This document shows, in pieces, positions 42,599 through 56,300 of a stretch of 64,000 nucleotides of DNA. The notes beneath the pieces are model-generated. The model saw nothing but the letters and a program-made list of their open reading frames with translations. It was not told the DNA's origin and searched no databases. The translations under genes and the position numbers were made by a program. This DNA comes from Spinacia oleracea (Eukaryota; Streptophyta; Magnoliopsida; Caryophyllales; Amaranthaceae). The stretch spans positions 1,054,001-1,118,000 of the forward strand of contig NC_079491.1 of assembly GCF_020520425.1 (NCBI RefSeq), read 5' to 3'. Position 1 is the first letter of the stretch; each line of letters starts with the position of its first letter.

Positions 42599-45500
42599 AT
42601 GGAGAAGCAGAGAAACTGCTCATCTTGGAAATCCACAAAGTTTCTGGTTATTTCTTTAACTCTTTCTTTCTCTTTCTTTCTCTTTTCATTTTTCTCTTTC
42701 TGGGTAATGCGAGCTTCTCCTTTACTCCATCAAGAATCTTATGTTGTGATTAGTTCACCCTCTTTAAGTTTAAGCTTTAATTCCTTAAATCTGCAATCTT
42801 TGACAGTTCCTAGTACAGATTCTACTCCAATTAATCTTAATAATACTGCTAATTTGAAGAAACCCCAGTTGAGAAAACCTCAAGTTTCATCTGGGTTTGT
42901 TGATAGTAGTAGAAATTTCACTGTTTTGGGTAAAAATTTCTCAGTTTCTAGAGTGAAAGTTGTGGATTTGAGGAGTACCCATTTGAGGAAATCACAAAAT
43001 TCATCTGGGTTTGTGAAATCTTCCATTTTTGAGGATGAAGTTGGTAAAGTTGTGAAGAGTGAGTTAAATTTGACTTCAGTTGGTAAAATTGATGAGGAAA
43101 TTGAAGAAAAGAAGGGTAAAGATTGTGATGTTTCCAAAGGGAAGTGGGTGTTTGATGATAGTTACCCATTGTACACAAATTTCTCATGCCCTTTCATTGA
43201 TGAAGGGTTTAATTGCCAAGGAAATGGGAGGTGGGACAAAGATTACATGAAATGGAGATGGCAACCTCAAGATTGTGACATTCCAAGGTATTGCATTTGT
43301 AATCCTTTTTTGCAATCTTTTGTAGGAAAAACCATGTTGTTATTAGGATAGGACTCGTGTACTCATGTCGAAAACAAGTACGTAGTACGTGTTCAAGTGT
43401 TTGATTTGACTATATGATTGAAACAATTCCATGTTTTTGTGACATTCCATGCTATTATAGAAATTTCATCTTTTGTAGGAAAACTATGCTGTTATTAGGA
43501 TATTACTTGAGTACTTATGTCAAAAACAAGTACGTGTTCAAGTGTTAGACTCGAGTATATGATCCAAAACAATTTGATGTTTTTGTGACATTCCGTGCTG
43601 TTATAGAAATGTCATCTTTTGTAGGAAAAACTATGCTGTTATTAGGATATGACTTGTGCACTTATGTTCAAAACAAGTACGTGTTCAAGTGTTAGACTCG
43701 ACTATATGATGAAACAATGTCATGTTTGTGTGACATTCCATGCTATTATAGAAATTAATTTCATCTTTTGTAGGAAAAACTATGTTGTTATTAGGATATT
43801 ATAATTACTTGAGTACTTATTTAAAAAACAAGTACGTGTTCAAGTGTTAGACTCGACTATATGATGAAACAATGTCATGTTTGTGTGACATTCCATGCTA
43901 TTATAGAAATTTCATCTTTTGTAGGAAAAACTATGTTGTTATTAGGATACGACTCATGTACTTATGTCAAAAACAAGTACGTGTCCAAGTGTTAGACTCG
44001 ACTATATGATCCAAAAAAAAATCATGTTTTTGACATTCCATGCTATTATAGATATTTCTGCAGGTAACCCATAAAAGTTGATATTGAAGTCATATGTTTT
44101 TTGGTGTAAATATTGAAGTTATATGTGCTAACTCACTAACTGCTAAACTAGGATATAGTCGTATTGACATCATTATGTGTAGGACTATTTGAAGTTTTCG
44201 GATAAAATTACACCTCCATTTAAATGTTAGGTTCAATGCAACAAATATGCTGGAAATGATTAGAGGAAAGAGGGTAGTCTTTGCTGGGGATTCAATTAAC
44301 AGGAATCAATGGGAATCATTGCTTTGTTTACTGATGGGAGCTGTTAAAGATCCCACTCGGGTCTATGAGACGCGAGGCCGGAGAATTACAAAGAATAGAG
44401 GAAGTTATAGTTTTAGATTTGTGGTAAAAACTTAACTCCTTCAATACTTTTGTACTTATGTTTTTCAGAATGTTTGTGCTAATTATTGTGGTGGTTTTGC
44501 AATGTAGGATTATCAGTGTACAGTTGAATTCTATGTGACGCATTTCTTAGTACGTGAAGGCAAGTCGAGGATAGGGAGGAAGCGTAAGGAAACTTTGCGT
44601 ATTGATAGTGTTGATAGAGATTCAGCAAAATGGAGAGGAGCTGATATCTTGATCTTTAACACTGGGAATTGGTGGACTCATTTCAAAACAAAAGCAGGGT
44701 AAGGTCATGTTTACTAAATATGAAGTATTGAAATAGCTTGTCTAATACTTTCAGGTTCACATTAACCATTTTAAGATGTACAAAAAAAGCCAGTCACATT
44801 TCTTAAAATAGAGATGGATTATGATTGGGTTTGTTAGAAAGTCGTCACATTTCTTAAATTATAATGGGTTGCGACTATGTCATTACTGATTTTGAACGAA
44901 GAAAGTATGTGTTCGGAACTCCTTTTGTGTTTCTCTCAAAGTTAAAACGACAACTTTTATGTAAGACCGCCTTACCGAAAATACCGCTTTGATTGCTTAA
45001 CTAATTGGTTTCATTGCTTAACTAATTGGTTCCAATGTTTAACTAATTAGTTTCATTGCTTAACTAATTGGTTCTATTGCTTAACTAATTAGTTCTTGTG
45101 CTTAACTAATTGGTTCATGTGCTTAACTAATTGGTTTCATTGCTTAACTAATCGGTTCCATTGTTTAACTTATATGACATGAATCCTTATACTTCGTATA
45201 AAAGTTTGTAAAGTTAAAATGTAGGAATCCTATGTCTTTCTGAACTTACAATAAACAATGCAATTGCATGTAGGAATAACTATTACCAGGAAGGTAAGCA
45301 AGTTTATCCCCACCTTGATCCTTTAGAAGCTTACAGAAAAGCTCTACTGACGTGGGCTACGTGGGTGGATAAATTCATCAATCCACGCAAAACCCACGTT
45401 TTCTTTCGAAGTACAGCACCCGCTCATTTCAGGTTTGTTCGCTATCCTCAATTTAGAAGTTGCATCATGGTACACAATGAGCATGATACACCTTAAGAAC

Positions 45501-46069
45501 GCAAGTACATAGTTAAAAGAACATGAATATATTTATTATTTATACTTTTAATAAAAAGTAAGTGAAATAATATATCGCATGTTTTTTTGTCGCAAGATCA
45601 TGTACTTTTGTTTGTACACATATGTTCTTTTGATGCACCATGCTTATTGTCCACGAATTACTACTCTACCCTGTGAGTTGCAGTCATCTTGTTCATAACT
45701 TTCCGCTCTGTAAATTGTCTGGTTTTGCTGGTTTTGCTGAACAGAGGAGGGCAATGGAATACTGGTGGACATTGTAGAGAGGTACGAAAACCCCTGAATG
45801 AAACGTACATAGACAATGTTGATAAAGATATTATCGCTCAGGAAGTCATCACCACGATGAAAACTCCCGTTACATTCGTGAATGTAACGGGATTATCATC
45901 ATATAGGATTGATGGACATCCTTCAAAGTATGGTAAAAACCCAGGAAAGAAGGGATCTTCAGTTGAAGATTGCAGTCATTGGTGTCTTCCTGGAGTTCCA
46001 GATGCGTGGAACGAGCTGATTTATCATCAGTTGGTTTTAAAACAACAGAAGAATCTGTATGCTAGTTGA
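42599..46069 (+). CDS. Trichome birefringence-like (TBL) PC-esterase
   Basis: TBL proteins are Golgi O-acetyltransferases of cell-wall polysaccharides. Exons 42599-43287, 44231-44423, 44508-44698, 45274-45432 and 45745-46069 sum to 1557 bases (518 residues). A type II signal anchor lies at about residues 16-36 (LVISLTLSFSFFLFSFFSFW), then a Ser/Asn-rich stem to about residue 175. The TBL domain (CDVSKGKWVFDD, YPLYTNFSCPFI, WRWQPQDCDIPRF) and PC-esterase domain follow, with the catalytic GDS at 249-251 (VFAGDSINRNQWES) and DXXH at 486-489 (EDCSHWCLPG). The sequence (VYETRGRRITKNRGSYSF, FRSTAPAHFRGGQW) is nearest the TBR/TBL1-6 branch. Which polymer it acetylates is unknown. Introns 1 and 3 carry tandem repeats. 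Confidence 0.94.
43318..44060 (+). repeat. Five-copy tandem repeat of about 150 bp in TBL intron 1
   Basis: Units begin TTTTGTAGGAAAAACTATG at 43318, 43471, 43617, 43766 and 43917 (spacing 153, 146, 149, 151). Each contains ATTAGGATA, CAAGTACGTGTTCAAGTG, AGACTCGACTATATGAT and GACATTCCATGCTATTATAG. The array fills nearly all of the 943-bp intron. Each unit has a pyrimidine-AG (CATCTTTTGTAG) resembling a splice acceptor. Confidence 0.92.
44992..45170 (+). repeat. 21-bp minisatellite in TBL intron 3
   Basis: About 8.5 copies of attgcttaactaattggtttc with an exact 21-base period, followed by TTATA...TATAAAAGTTTG. The same unit and flank occur in CGEP intron 13. Confidence 0.93.
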
Positions 46070-47325
46070 TGAGCTTTTTTTGGATAAGCAAATCTGTATA
46101 CTTATGCTTTTTTTGGACAGAGGAGAATAGGATTATAGATGATTACACATTCTTTGATTAACTTTTATGTTTGATCACTCTGCTGTTAGGTTTATAATTT
46201 CTTGTAATCAGTTGTAATGAAAAGAGAGGAACCAAAGGAAAAAAATTCTTGTAATTTCTGTCTTTTCCAGTGAATATGTACATACAAATCAAGAGTTTGT
46301 TGCTTGTTATATCTTGACTAATGATTGATAAATGATAATATGAAGGAAATTATGGTTGAATTGATAGCAAATTAGCAACTAGCTAGACATGACAAAATTG
46401 ACCTATATCCGATCAACTTGGGTAAACACTGACGAATAACTCTTCTAAATGTGATTTGAACAAAATAAACACAAATATAACTTGATGTAAATGACCCGTT
46501 TGACACCTCTACTTAAGAAAAATGGTAAACTGTATAAGTACTGCGTAACTTTACCCTTAATCAGAAGTTGTCTTGATTAATTACTTGCATTGTTGTAAGC
46601 CTTTATAGATAATGCGTTTTCACTCGTTCTTAAACTTTTTAAAGAGTCAACAAAGTCTCCCAGAACAGATACATTCTCGTCGTCGGTCCCGCTGGTGCCT
46701 GCTTTGTGCACACGTGCACTCCGATCGACCCTCGAACCTCGTCCCTTGTCGTCAGTAGGCAAGAGCGCCCGTTCCGAATCAAGCACCAGCTCGTGTTCCT
46801 CAAACCTTGAGATTCACTTCTCGCACAAGGCAAAGCAGTCGGACCGTGATGTCATCCCGTGATGTCATCCGAACAACTTGGGATCATAGACAAATGATTT
46901 GATCTGCCCTAATTTAAAATGGATGATTGAATTAAGATAGTACCAGAGAATGCAAATGATACCTTTGACTGCTTCATACTGTCAAAAGACAATACCAGAA
47001 GGGCATAAAATACATGACAATGATCAACCAACAGATTTCTGCATGATTTCTGCATGATTTCTGCATCACTCTTATGAGTTGTAACTTTATTTCACTGGAT
47101 ATGATACTATGAACAAATAAAATGTTACATAAACTGTAAAACTCGATTGTTACCTCGAGTATTAAGCTATCTAAGACTATTGATGGTATACATATGTGGT
47201 TTGTTCCTGCTGTACAGGGAAGAATAATAGTTGCCCTTTATTACGATTATTATCTGCCTAATCCAAATAATTATACCATAAATATATCGATAATCTCATG
47301 ATTTATGTATGTAAATGCATAGAGC
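46070..47325. other. Convergent 3' region between TBL and SWN
   Basis: TBL 3' sequence (probable polyadenylation near 46220-46280, AATGAAAAG) is followed by AT-rich DNA. A moderately GC-rich block of unknown origin at about 46600-46860 has short ORFs on the minus strand and a duplicated 'cgtgatgtcatcc'. The triplet 'tgatttctgca' repeats at 47035-47065. No gene supported. Confidence 0.4.
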
Positions 47326-50300
47326 TCAGCGAGACTGATGTTTCCTTGCACGACTTTGAGAGGGTAGAAAATCATCCTTCTTAGATGCCTCGGGTTTCCG
47401 GGCCCAAGCAGGTGCTTCATTCGGGCCATAACGATAGTCATAAAAGAGCTCCTCATTCGCTTCAATTCGTTCCTTAGAAAAAATGCCAATTCTATGATCT
47501 CCTGCCACCAGCATTATCTGGACAAAATAGCACATTAGTTGAACTGATAAACTCCTAGAATCGGAAAGCAAAGATAGTACAAATCATGTACTTCCTCCGT
47601 TTAACGTTTGTCACTTTCACGCATTTCAATGCATAACTTTGATCATTAATACCTTTAAATCTTTTTAAGCAAAAAAAAATATAAAAAGTTGATATTTTTA
47701 AAATACACATTGAGACGATGAGTCTAACAAGATCTCACATGACTATGTTTTTATCTTACATGTAAAAGATCTCACATGACTATGTTTTTATCTTACATGT
47801 AAAAGATCTCACATGACTATGTTTTTATCTTACATGTAAGTCACCAACAGTAGTCAAATTAGAATATGTGAATAGTGTAAAAAGTCAAATTAGAATACGT
47901 GAATAGTGTAAACAATCCAAACGTTACGAGAATTTAAGAACGGAGGAAGTATTATGTACCTTGCAATAGCAATTGGGCTTTGATGAGTGATTCGCAAACT
48001 TCAGTTTGTCTCCTTGACGGCAGGCATCAAGAACATACTGTGAACCAAAAAAGAAGTTGTTGTTTTAGGATACAGAGTTACTACTTACTATTACACAAAA
48101 TGTTCAGAAAAGGAGTACAAAAGTATACAGCCTCATAGGAGTTCACAAAGGACATTCTGATTTTTGCTGGAAAAAGAAAACCACCAAATTTGACTTGGAA
48201 ATCAGGTGTTTAAGGCCTATAATGCTTATGTTAGATGTGAGTTTCATAATCACTTCTCAGTTCACGAACGCATACTCTATAGTCTTCTTTGGGTCACTCT
48301 AAAACTATACCACCTGTCATCACGTGCTGACTATTCTGCCTACTCCCTTAGGTTAGTCACGCACTATGCACCACTCTCTAAGCCTCGATAGTAAGAAGAG
48401 TCAGGCTTCCTCAACGATGGCACAACTCCTAGTGCCTAAGTTTAGCTCGTAGCACGATTCCTTGGTGCTAAAGAAATGCCCGATTAGCTAAGCACACTCC
48501 CTTGGTGCTAGAGAAATGTCCGATTAGCAAAGCACACTCCCTTGGTGCTAGAGAAATGTCCGATTAGCTAAGCACACTCCCTTGGTGCTAGACATATGCC
48601 CGATTAGTAGCTAAGAACACTTCCCTTGGTGCTAGAGATATGCTCGATTAGCTAAGCCCACTCCCTTGGTGCTTAGCTAGCAAGTTACGACGCCCATTGG
48701 TCGTAGATCGGTGAACACACTCGTATGTCCGTTCACTAGAATGACGCTCTAAGTGTCTCGTGTTTCCTTACTCATTCTTAGTGTAGGAAGGAAGATTAAA
48801 TGATAGAGAACACAAACGAGCATTGGAATATTGTTTTGCTTGTATTGAAAACTCTATGGAAACTCTATGGTCTACAAACGATGCCTTGGTTGCCTATTTA
48901 TAGGCCAATTTCCCTAAAGCTAGAATAAGGATTTTAGAGTTGAAGAATAGGGAAAGGATAATGGGATCCCCGTCTCCAAACACCACCAGTTGGTAGGATT
49001 TGTCCTATTTACCTTAAGGTAACACAGTGAGAATTTTTTACCAGCTGCCCAAAGCACGGTTGGTAAGAGTATTCGTTAATATATCGGAGTAATATCACTA
49101 CATAGATGGAATAAAGAATAGTAAAATATGATGTTGAATAATCTTTGGTAAATAAACGAGAACCCCGAGTCACATTCATTACAGACTACATTATCTTCAC
49201 TTTAATATTGTGTTAACTCATCCAGAACACTGAATTTTCCTCATTCTTCAACTCTTAAGTAAGCTCATTGCTTAAGACAGTCACACTTGCACTATATCAA
49301 ATTATGCACTTTGCCCCTAGTAGTAGTAAGGAACAAACATCAAGCAAAATAGCTACGTGGTTATGCAGAAAAAGATCCACTAACCTGATCATTCAAGTCG
49401 AATAGATATGATGAATTTACTAGATCATATATTTTTCCGCGTTTATCAGCTTCTCGGTGTGATACCAATTCACCTGTATATTCTCCTAGGTAATCGTGTT
49501 TATTCACAGCATTCTGCATACACATGACACTTGGTTGTTTGAGCTTCAAATAGCAATAATTAAAAGTAACTCTTGCTATTTCTAAAACTAAATTAAGTTA
49601 CTTTGTACTGTTGGTTTCTAACCTTGATAAAAGCTCCCCATCCAGCAACATCTGACCTTCCCAATAGAATCTGATCAGACGAAAAATAAAACATTATTAA
49701 AGAGCAAAACACAATATCAATGAAAGTATTGCTTGATTAAGCAGTCCAAGTAGTCTACCCTCTGTTGTTGCCTCAAGAGGAGTTTCATATTACCACATTG
49801 TCCGTCTCCTCTCTTTGATGGTTCACCAAGAGAACCCCCGCCGCAACTGAAAAAGATGCAGGAAACGTGTTCAAACAAAAATAAGACTAAACATTGAGGA
49901 AAAAAATATGGCACTTGCTGCATTAAAATTAGGGGTGGCAATTCGGGTCAATGGGTCAGGTTCGGGTTTGGTTTCGGTTCGATTTCGGATTGTGTCAAAA
50001 TATATTACAAATATTGTAAAATTTAATATTACTATGATAAATGGGTCAATATCGGGTCGATTTCAGGTCATTGGTTCGGTTCAGGTCGGGTTCGGGTTTC
50101 TCTCAGTAACTTCAGGTCCGGTTCGAGTCGGGTTATCAAGTCGGGTCAGGGATTGCCAGACCTAATTAAAATGCTATAACTATTGAAGGGAATACTAGGT
50201 GGACTCCATGGATATTCAAGAGTTTCTCCGAAACGTCTTCACTTCTAGCCTTCTAGGTATATGTATACTTTAAGATGGCACAATTGCACAAAGGGAGTAC

Positions 50301-53300
50301 ATTCCTTTTTCAATGCATGCTTTAGAAGATCTTTGCCACTTGAATTCTTCCGTTAAAGTGAAAACACGTTTTCTAATTCCACCTAAACTCCTATTTAATA
50401 AAAATGTTTGAAAAATGAACTAATCAACGAAACAGATATGAATCCACTTATCCACATAGTACATGCGAGAAAGTTCGAACCAAGCTCTACAATGATGTAG
50501 GCCTACCACCTAGGTAATCCAAAAGGTATTTTTCCCCACCACCTATGCTGATGGTAATCATTTTACTCCCCCCCCCCCCCCAGTGAAGTAAAGTTCATCG
50601 GACTGTTAAAATCTGATAATGTGGAAATAACTATATGCAACACAATAAGGAATATGCAATTTCCATATAATGACAGAGTATATTCGTAAATGACTATTCT
50701 TCAAGCATTAGAAAACAGGCATTGAAGTCTGCTAATTCCAGTAATACGCTTAGGTTTAGTACAGCATAAGCAGCACAACCATAGTTAAAGGCAATTTTCA
50801 CAGGTTCAAAGATGACTTAAAAGGTTGAAACATTTAATTACCTGACCCAGCAATTGCGACAAACATCTGGATCACATTCACGATTAGCTGCAAAACAAGG
50901 GCACTGCCGGCTTCTACACTGACTCTTTGCACAGTGGCATCCTCGAAATTTATTTTTGCAGTTCTTTGAGCACCTGTTATTTTAGCCACCATTATTTACT
51001 TACGTCCATTTAATCTTCATTATTTACATGGGGATTTGTTTACTTTACTACATTACTTTATTCAGTTGAAACTCAAAAGGAATGTGTCCTTACTTACCCA
51101 CAGTATTTCTCGCAACAGGTTCCCTTTTTTAAGCACGAGCAATCCTTTCCACACATGAACTGGCATGAACATGGTGTGTACTGCTTCAGTGTCTGGTCTG
51201 CATCGCCAACCCTTTTCCAGCTAGATGGATGACCACTGGATTTCGTAGAATATTTCAGTCTCCGTGCTTTTCCTCTTTTACGAGATAATCTTGATCTGGA
51301 TCTCATCAGTGCCTCGCTCTCCTGGATAAATACTTATTAGTTTATGATAGATGCTACTTAGGCTCCGTTTGTTTCAACGGAAAACATTTTGAAGGGAAAA
51401 AAATCAAGGGAAAATAGTTTTCTTTTGTTTGTTTCCTTACAAGAAAAATTATAAAGAAAAAGAACATAGAAGTGGAAAAGAGAGGAGAGAAAAGGAAAGG
51501 TAAGGGGGTTAGAGTGGAAAATGTAGCATTCCTTCTTTTCAAGAGGAAAGTTGGTTTTCCCCTAGAGAAAGTTGTTTTCCACCTTTGGGAAACCCTTAAC
51601 AAAACAAACAAAGAAAACTGGGAAAATCATTTTCCGAAAAGGTGTTTTCCGTCAAAACAAACAGAGCCTTAGTGAAAACTGAAAACCAGTACTTTAAAAG
51701 GATACATATTTTTCACATACAGAACAAGAGCCATTTACATTTTTATTATGCCCATTTCCAATATGTAAATAAATGGGAAGAGAAGAGCTTGCAACACAGG
51801 TTGCTGCTAGCTTTACTTAACCAAAAGCATAGTATAGAAGAAATAGGGAAAATTAAATATATGCATACCACGTTGTTCGAATCAGCTCTTGCATTGTCTT
51901 CTGAAGAATGGACGGTATCCATATTGTGACTCATCAAAGCTCCATTATTTCGCATGTAATTGGACACCTCACTACAAGTCTTCAAACCAGATAACAAGTT
52001 TCTGGCTATCAGGCAACTGCAAAACATCTGTAAATTGAGAAGGTCGAATAACATACAACTTTATAATAAGCTGAGAAAAAACCTAATCTACATAAAAAGA
52101 AACTTAAATTCCCTTTCCACTTCTGACGTGTAGATGGGTATGTTTCATGATCCAATGACGAACAAAACAAACGAAGACTATTGAAACGGACAATTCTACC
52201 ATAAAGCACATATAAATTACAAGACATGGCCATTAAAGTCACAAGTACAGGATTACCAAAATGACTTAACAAACCCTTTACAAAAAAAATAGAGAAGCCT
52301 TCACCCTCATAATGGTCTGTATATTGTAATGTCAGAAGGCTCCAAGAGTAGTCTTCGCAAATTAAAAAACAAGAGAGTAGTTTCACTAAAGCTAGAGTTA
52401 AAGTCTGAAATCTCAAAAATAATGTCGTAAGATTCTTAACTTTGTGATGCAAAGAGTCGCGTTAAGACTAACCTGTTTCTGCCAAATATCTCTAATCCTT
52501 TAACGTATAGATCTTTCTCCAGGGGCTTCCACTCACAGCTACTCGACAATATTCTCCTCTGTCTTTCAAAAATAATTGGCTGCTTTAGTTCAACCCTCCC
52601 ATTATTGTCATGAACTTCACCTCCAACAATGTCATTTGTGTGGGAACTTGAAGTTTTCTGCAAGTTAAAATCACTTAAAATGCTTGAATCTCTCCCCTCC
52701 ACAGGACTTTTGCATGTCATTTGATGACCCGCATATTGAAACGCCCCAACACTCAGTTTCCGGATTTTTCCAGATGAAATTTCATTTTCATAATTATCAG
52801 ATTCCACTAACTCTCTATCAATGTCATCAGTGATCTTGCGCTTTGCCACATTTGTATGAACTACAGGCACAACGGTTGAAGCAGATAGGACTCCTGCAGT
52901 AGAACCTTCCCCGGAAACAGACTTCGAACTACAGCCTACGCCAACATCTGCACCGACTCCATTCACTTCAAAATTAAAAACACTAGAGCGCTTGTTTTCC
53001 CCTTTTAAAATAACATGGTCCTTGTGATGTAACGAAGAAGTATCTGAGCATTCCACCAATTCTTCGGTGGTTCGTCTAACCTGACAGGTTTGCCGAATTT
53101 TAACTACACTGTCCAAGCTTTGTACAATCAAAGAAGAAGAAGAAGAAGAAGAAGAAGAAGAAGAAAAATGCACCGGAAACAGATCAATAATTGCAGTTGC
53201 TGTTGAGTTAGTTAAAACATTGTAAAGATTTCCTAGGGAAAGAACAATAAGTCAAAGAGAGTCAATTGAGTTCATGTTGTTATTAATATTCTATAATTTA

Positions 53301-56300
53301 AACATATCATAAATCAAAAACTGTGGCTCTAGCTAATGTAGGGTTGAGGATCACCAGTCATTGTGCATAACATACAAGCCACCCTGTACTGAAAGGGAAA
53401 CACGCATATCCCCACAGCCCAACCCAGAAACAACATCAACCACGACCATCTTACTTACATAATTAAGGTCGTAGCCGGTGCACAAGGCTCCCGCTATTTA
53501 GTGTAGGGTCTGGGGAAGGTCCAAATGTACATAGCCTTACCCTTAGTTAGTAACACAATCATTTTCATAAACGTGCAAAAATTGGCAAGCATCTCTAAAA
53601 TCAACGTGCACATCAATTTGAATTCATAATAGTTCAATCATTTCTCTACTACTGGCAACTAAGTCAGATCATTGACTCCACCATCAAATTATTAATTCTA
53701 GCTATAACTGAAACCTTTGAGTTTCATTTCTTACATGCCACTACCACTGCAACTCTGAAAGTCTTCAACCACAATCAGGAATTCAGGATAGATACAACTA
53801 ATACTGCTAATTACTAACCAACACCCCTGCCATAACAAACTCGCTACAACTTCACCAAAATCTCTAACAAGAAAAACACCTAAAGTATCCCATCCATATT
53901 CAAATATTGATCATTCCATAATGATTTTACACAACCAATTTCAAAAATTAAAGGAGACCAATTGTTTTCCATATATGTTAGGAAGTTTGGAACTTGAAAA
54001 GACATGTCAGAAACTCAGAATCAAGGAGATGTACCAGGAGGTAGCACTGGTCACTGCAAGGCTTCCTGTCTTCAGGTCCAGGCACATATAACTGTTTTTC
54101 ACTCTGAAAAACTCATGACCAAAGGATTACTGGCTCAATAAATGCAGGAATAGAAATACAGAAGTGAGGAGACAAAAGAAAGAAAAGCTCACAGGGTAAA
54201 CAAGATTTTGAGAGCATCCATGCAAACGACAGTCAAAAATCTGTTACAGAAATGCCAAAAAAAAGGAAAGAAAAACAAAATAGTCTGAAGATGCAATCAG
54301 ACAAATAGAAAAATGGCTCTAATATATCAACATATTTCCAAAGATTGATACATACCAAACACCGGCGGCAAAAAAGATTGTCAAAAGAATCTAAAGAAGC
54401 ACTTAGACTCTTCTCGAGAAACAGTTTTCCTCCAGAAGACCTTTGTTCTTGTGACACCTCAAACTTCAGCTTTAGCTTATTGTACCTCTCCTGAAAAATT
54501 AGAAACGGAAGAACATTATACAATCCTATCAGCAAGGGGAATTCATTAATAAAAGTGCAAGTTGGCATTTTTCAACAATTTTAGACAAAAATACAACAAG
54601 ATGTAGGAACACATCACGACACTAATCTCACGGTTACATTTAAGGTAATAAGGATACCTGGATTTCAACAGGGGTGCCTCCAATGAAATGGCTAACTACA
54701 TCAGCAACATCACCATCTACTCCATGCTCCTGAAAAGCCATCCTTAAGAAAGGACAAAGGGAAGTTCCTTTAAATGGAAGTATGAAGATATACTAACCAT
54801 TCTAACAAAATAGTATCAATATACTATATAACAATAATACTATCGAGAAAAGAACTATATAGTATTTTCTCTTTAGTTCTTCCATAGTCGAAAATAAAAT
54901 GTGAAATCATTACTATCTGCGTCTCTTATTAGTTTTGACACTTATCATAGCACATGGACACATAGTTTTAGGTAATTTGTTATTTTTTGGTTATTAATTG
55001 ATTCAATTGTTATTTGATTGGAAAGTGGATGTGATAGGAGACAATGGAGGTTTTTTTATTTATTTATTGAAAAGGTGGAAATGATAGGAGATAGTGAAGT
55101 ATAGAATGTAAGAGAGTGTGGGGCCCCAACTTTTTAGTGATGGGAACAGATGTGTGTTAAAAGATTTTTTTTTCCCAGTTGTCTAAAGCTAAAACAAGAG
55201 TTTGCCGAAAGCTTCGTTTAAGCTCAACTTCGAGCTTTAGCAAGTCATAGTGGGACATTCCAAAAATAATAGTCAAAACTTATCTGGGATAGAGGGATCG
55301 AGGGAGTTTTAAAAAAAATTTGAGTTTTAAAAATGCCTTCCTGCTGTCTATTGTGACTTTCCATTGGTTGGAATTTCTAGCTATCTTGGTAAGAATTTTA
55401 TATCTTTATTTCTCTCCCGGAAATCCTTTGCGTCACAAGGAATCGTAATGTCTTTCTAGGGGATTGCAGGCCTCTTTACTGGCTGCTACTTGTGGTTGAA
55501 ATTTCATGGCATGTGGGCAGTAGTACTAATTAAATAATAGCTAATTGAAAGACCACTAATGAGACTCTGGATCACCACATCCAACATCCAACTTTTGGCA
55601 ATTTTGAAGTGAACTTAACATTGTGAGAAAGCAGGATGAACAATGCTTAAGAATATGTGAACCAGAAATAGAACATGCAACATGGCATCATATATTTTGC
55701 ATATGCGGGGGACATTTTAATAGATTTTGTAACATTGAATATGTTTACCACAGAATTCGATCTTCACCGTCAGAAAAAGCACGCTTCTCTTCCTCAACTT
55801 CTGGATCTTCATCCTCACTGTCACTATATATCAGTGCTTCATTTCCAGATTGATCATAGTAGATGCGTCTTCTTCCAACCACCGACTGGTCTTCCGGCAT
55901 TCTCTGATTTCTACATTTCATGAGAAATAATAGTAAACGTGAAATTGTGGATATGCTTCTCTTAATGAGGAGAGCAGAAAACTTACAACACTAGTTACCG
56001 TCATTTTAGACAAATCATTAACTAAAATCAGTTAAAAAGATATAAAAAAAACAATTCTAATTTTGTACGCTTCATCAGATACACGACCATAGAAAACCAT
56101 AGCAGAGAAAGTCTATATTTTGTGTCATATTTACAGAAAATAACGTCTCGAAAATTTCATAGAGTGGCTTCAGCAAGAAGACAAAGATGAAGGAATCTAT
56201 TTGCTCTAGAAGCTTTTTGAAAAAAAAGAGAAGAGATAGATATTACGAAATTCACACCTATCCAAAAAAACCCATGTTGTGTATGTCGGTATCCTTTCAA

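Noticed and set aside
46577-46833. ORFs in the GC-richer block between TBL and SWN
   Set aside because: Two overlapping frames on the same strand, no domain, no boundaries. Could be an old repeat fragment but cannot be named.
50568-50581. Run of 14 C in SWN intron 12
   Set aside because: Simple homopolymer, possibly affected by sequencing error. No function suggested.
53090-53173. SWN exon 9 extended into the (GAA)n tract
   Set aside because: The frame stays open, but no AG in that stretch gives phase 0 with the preceding exon. The AG before 53080 does.
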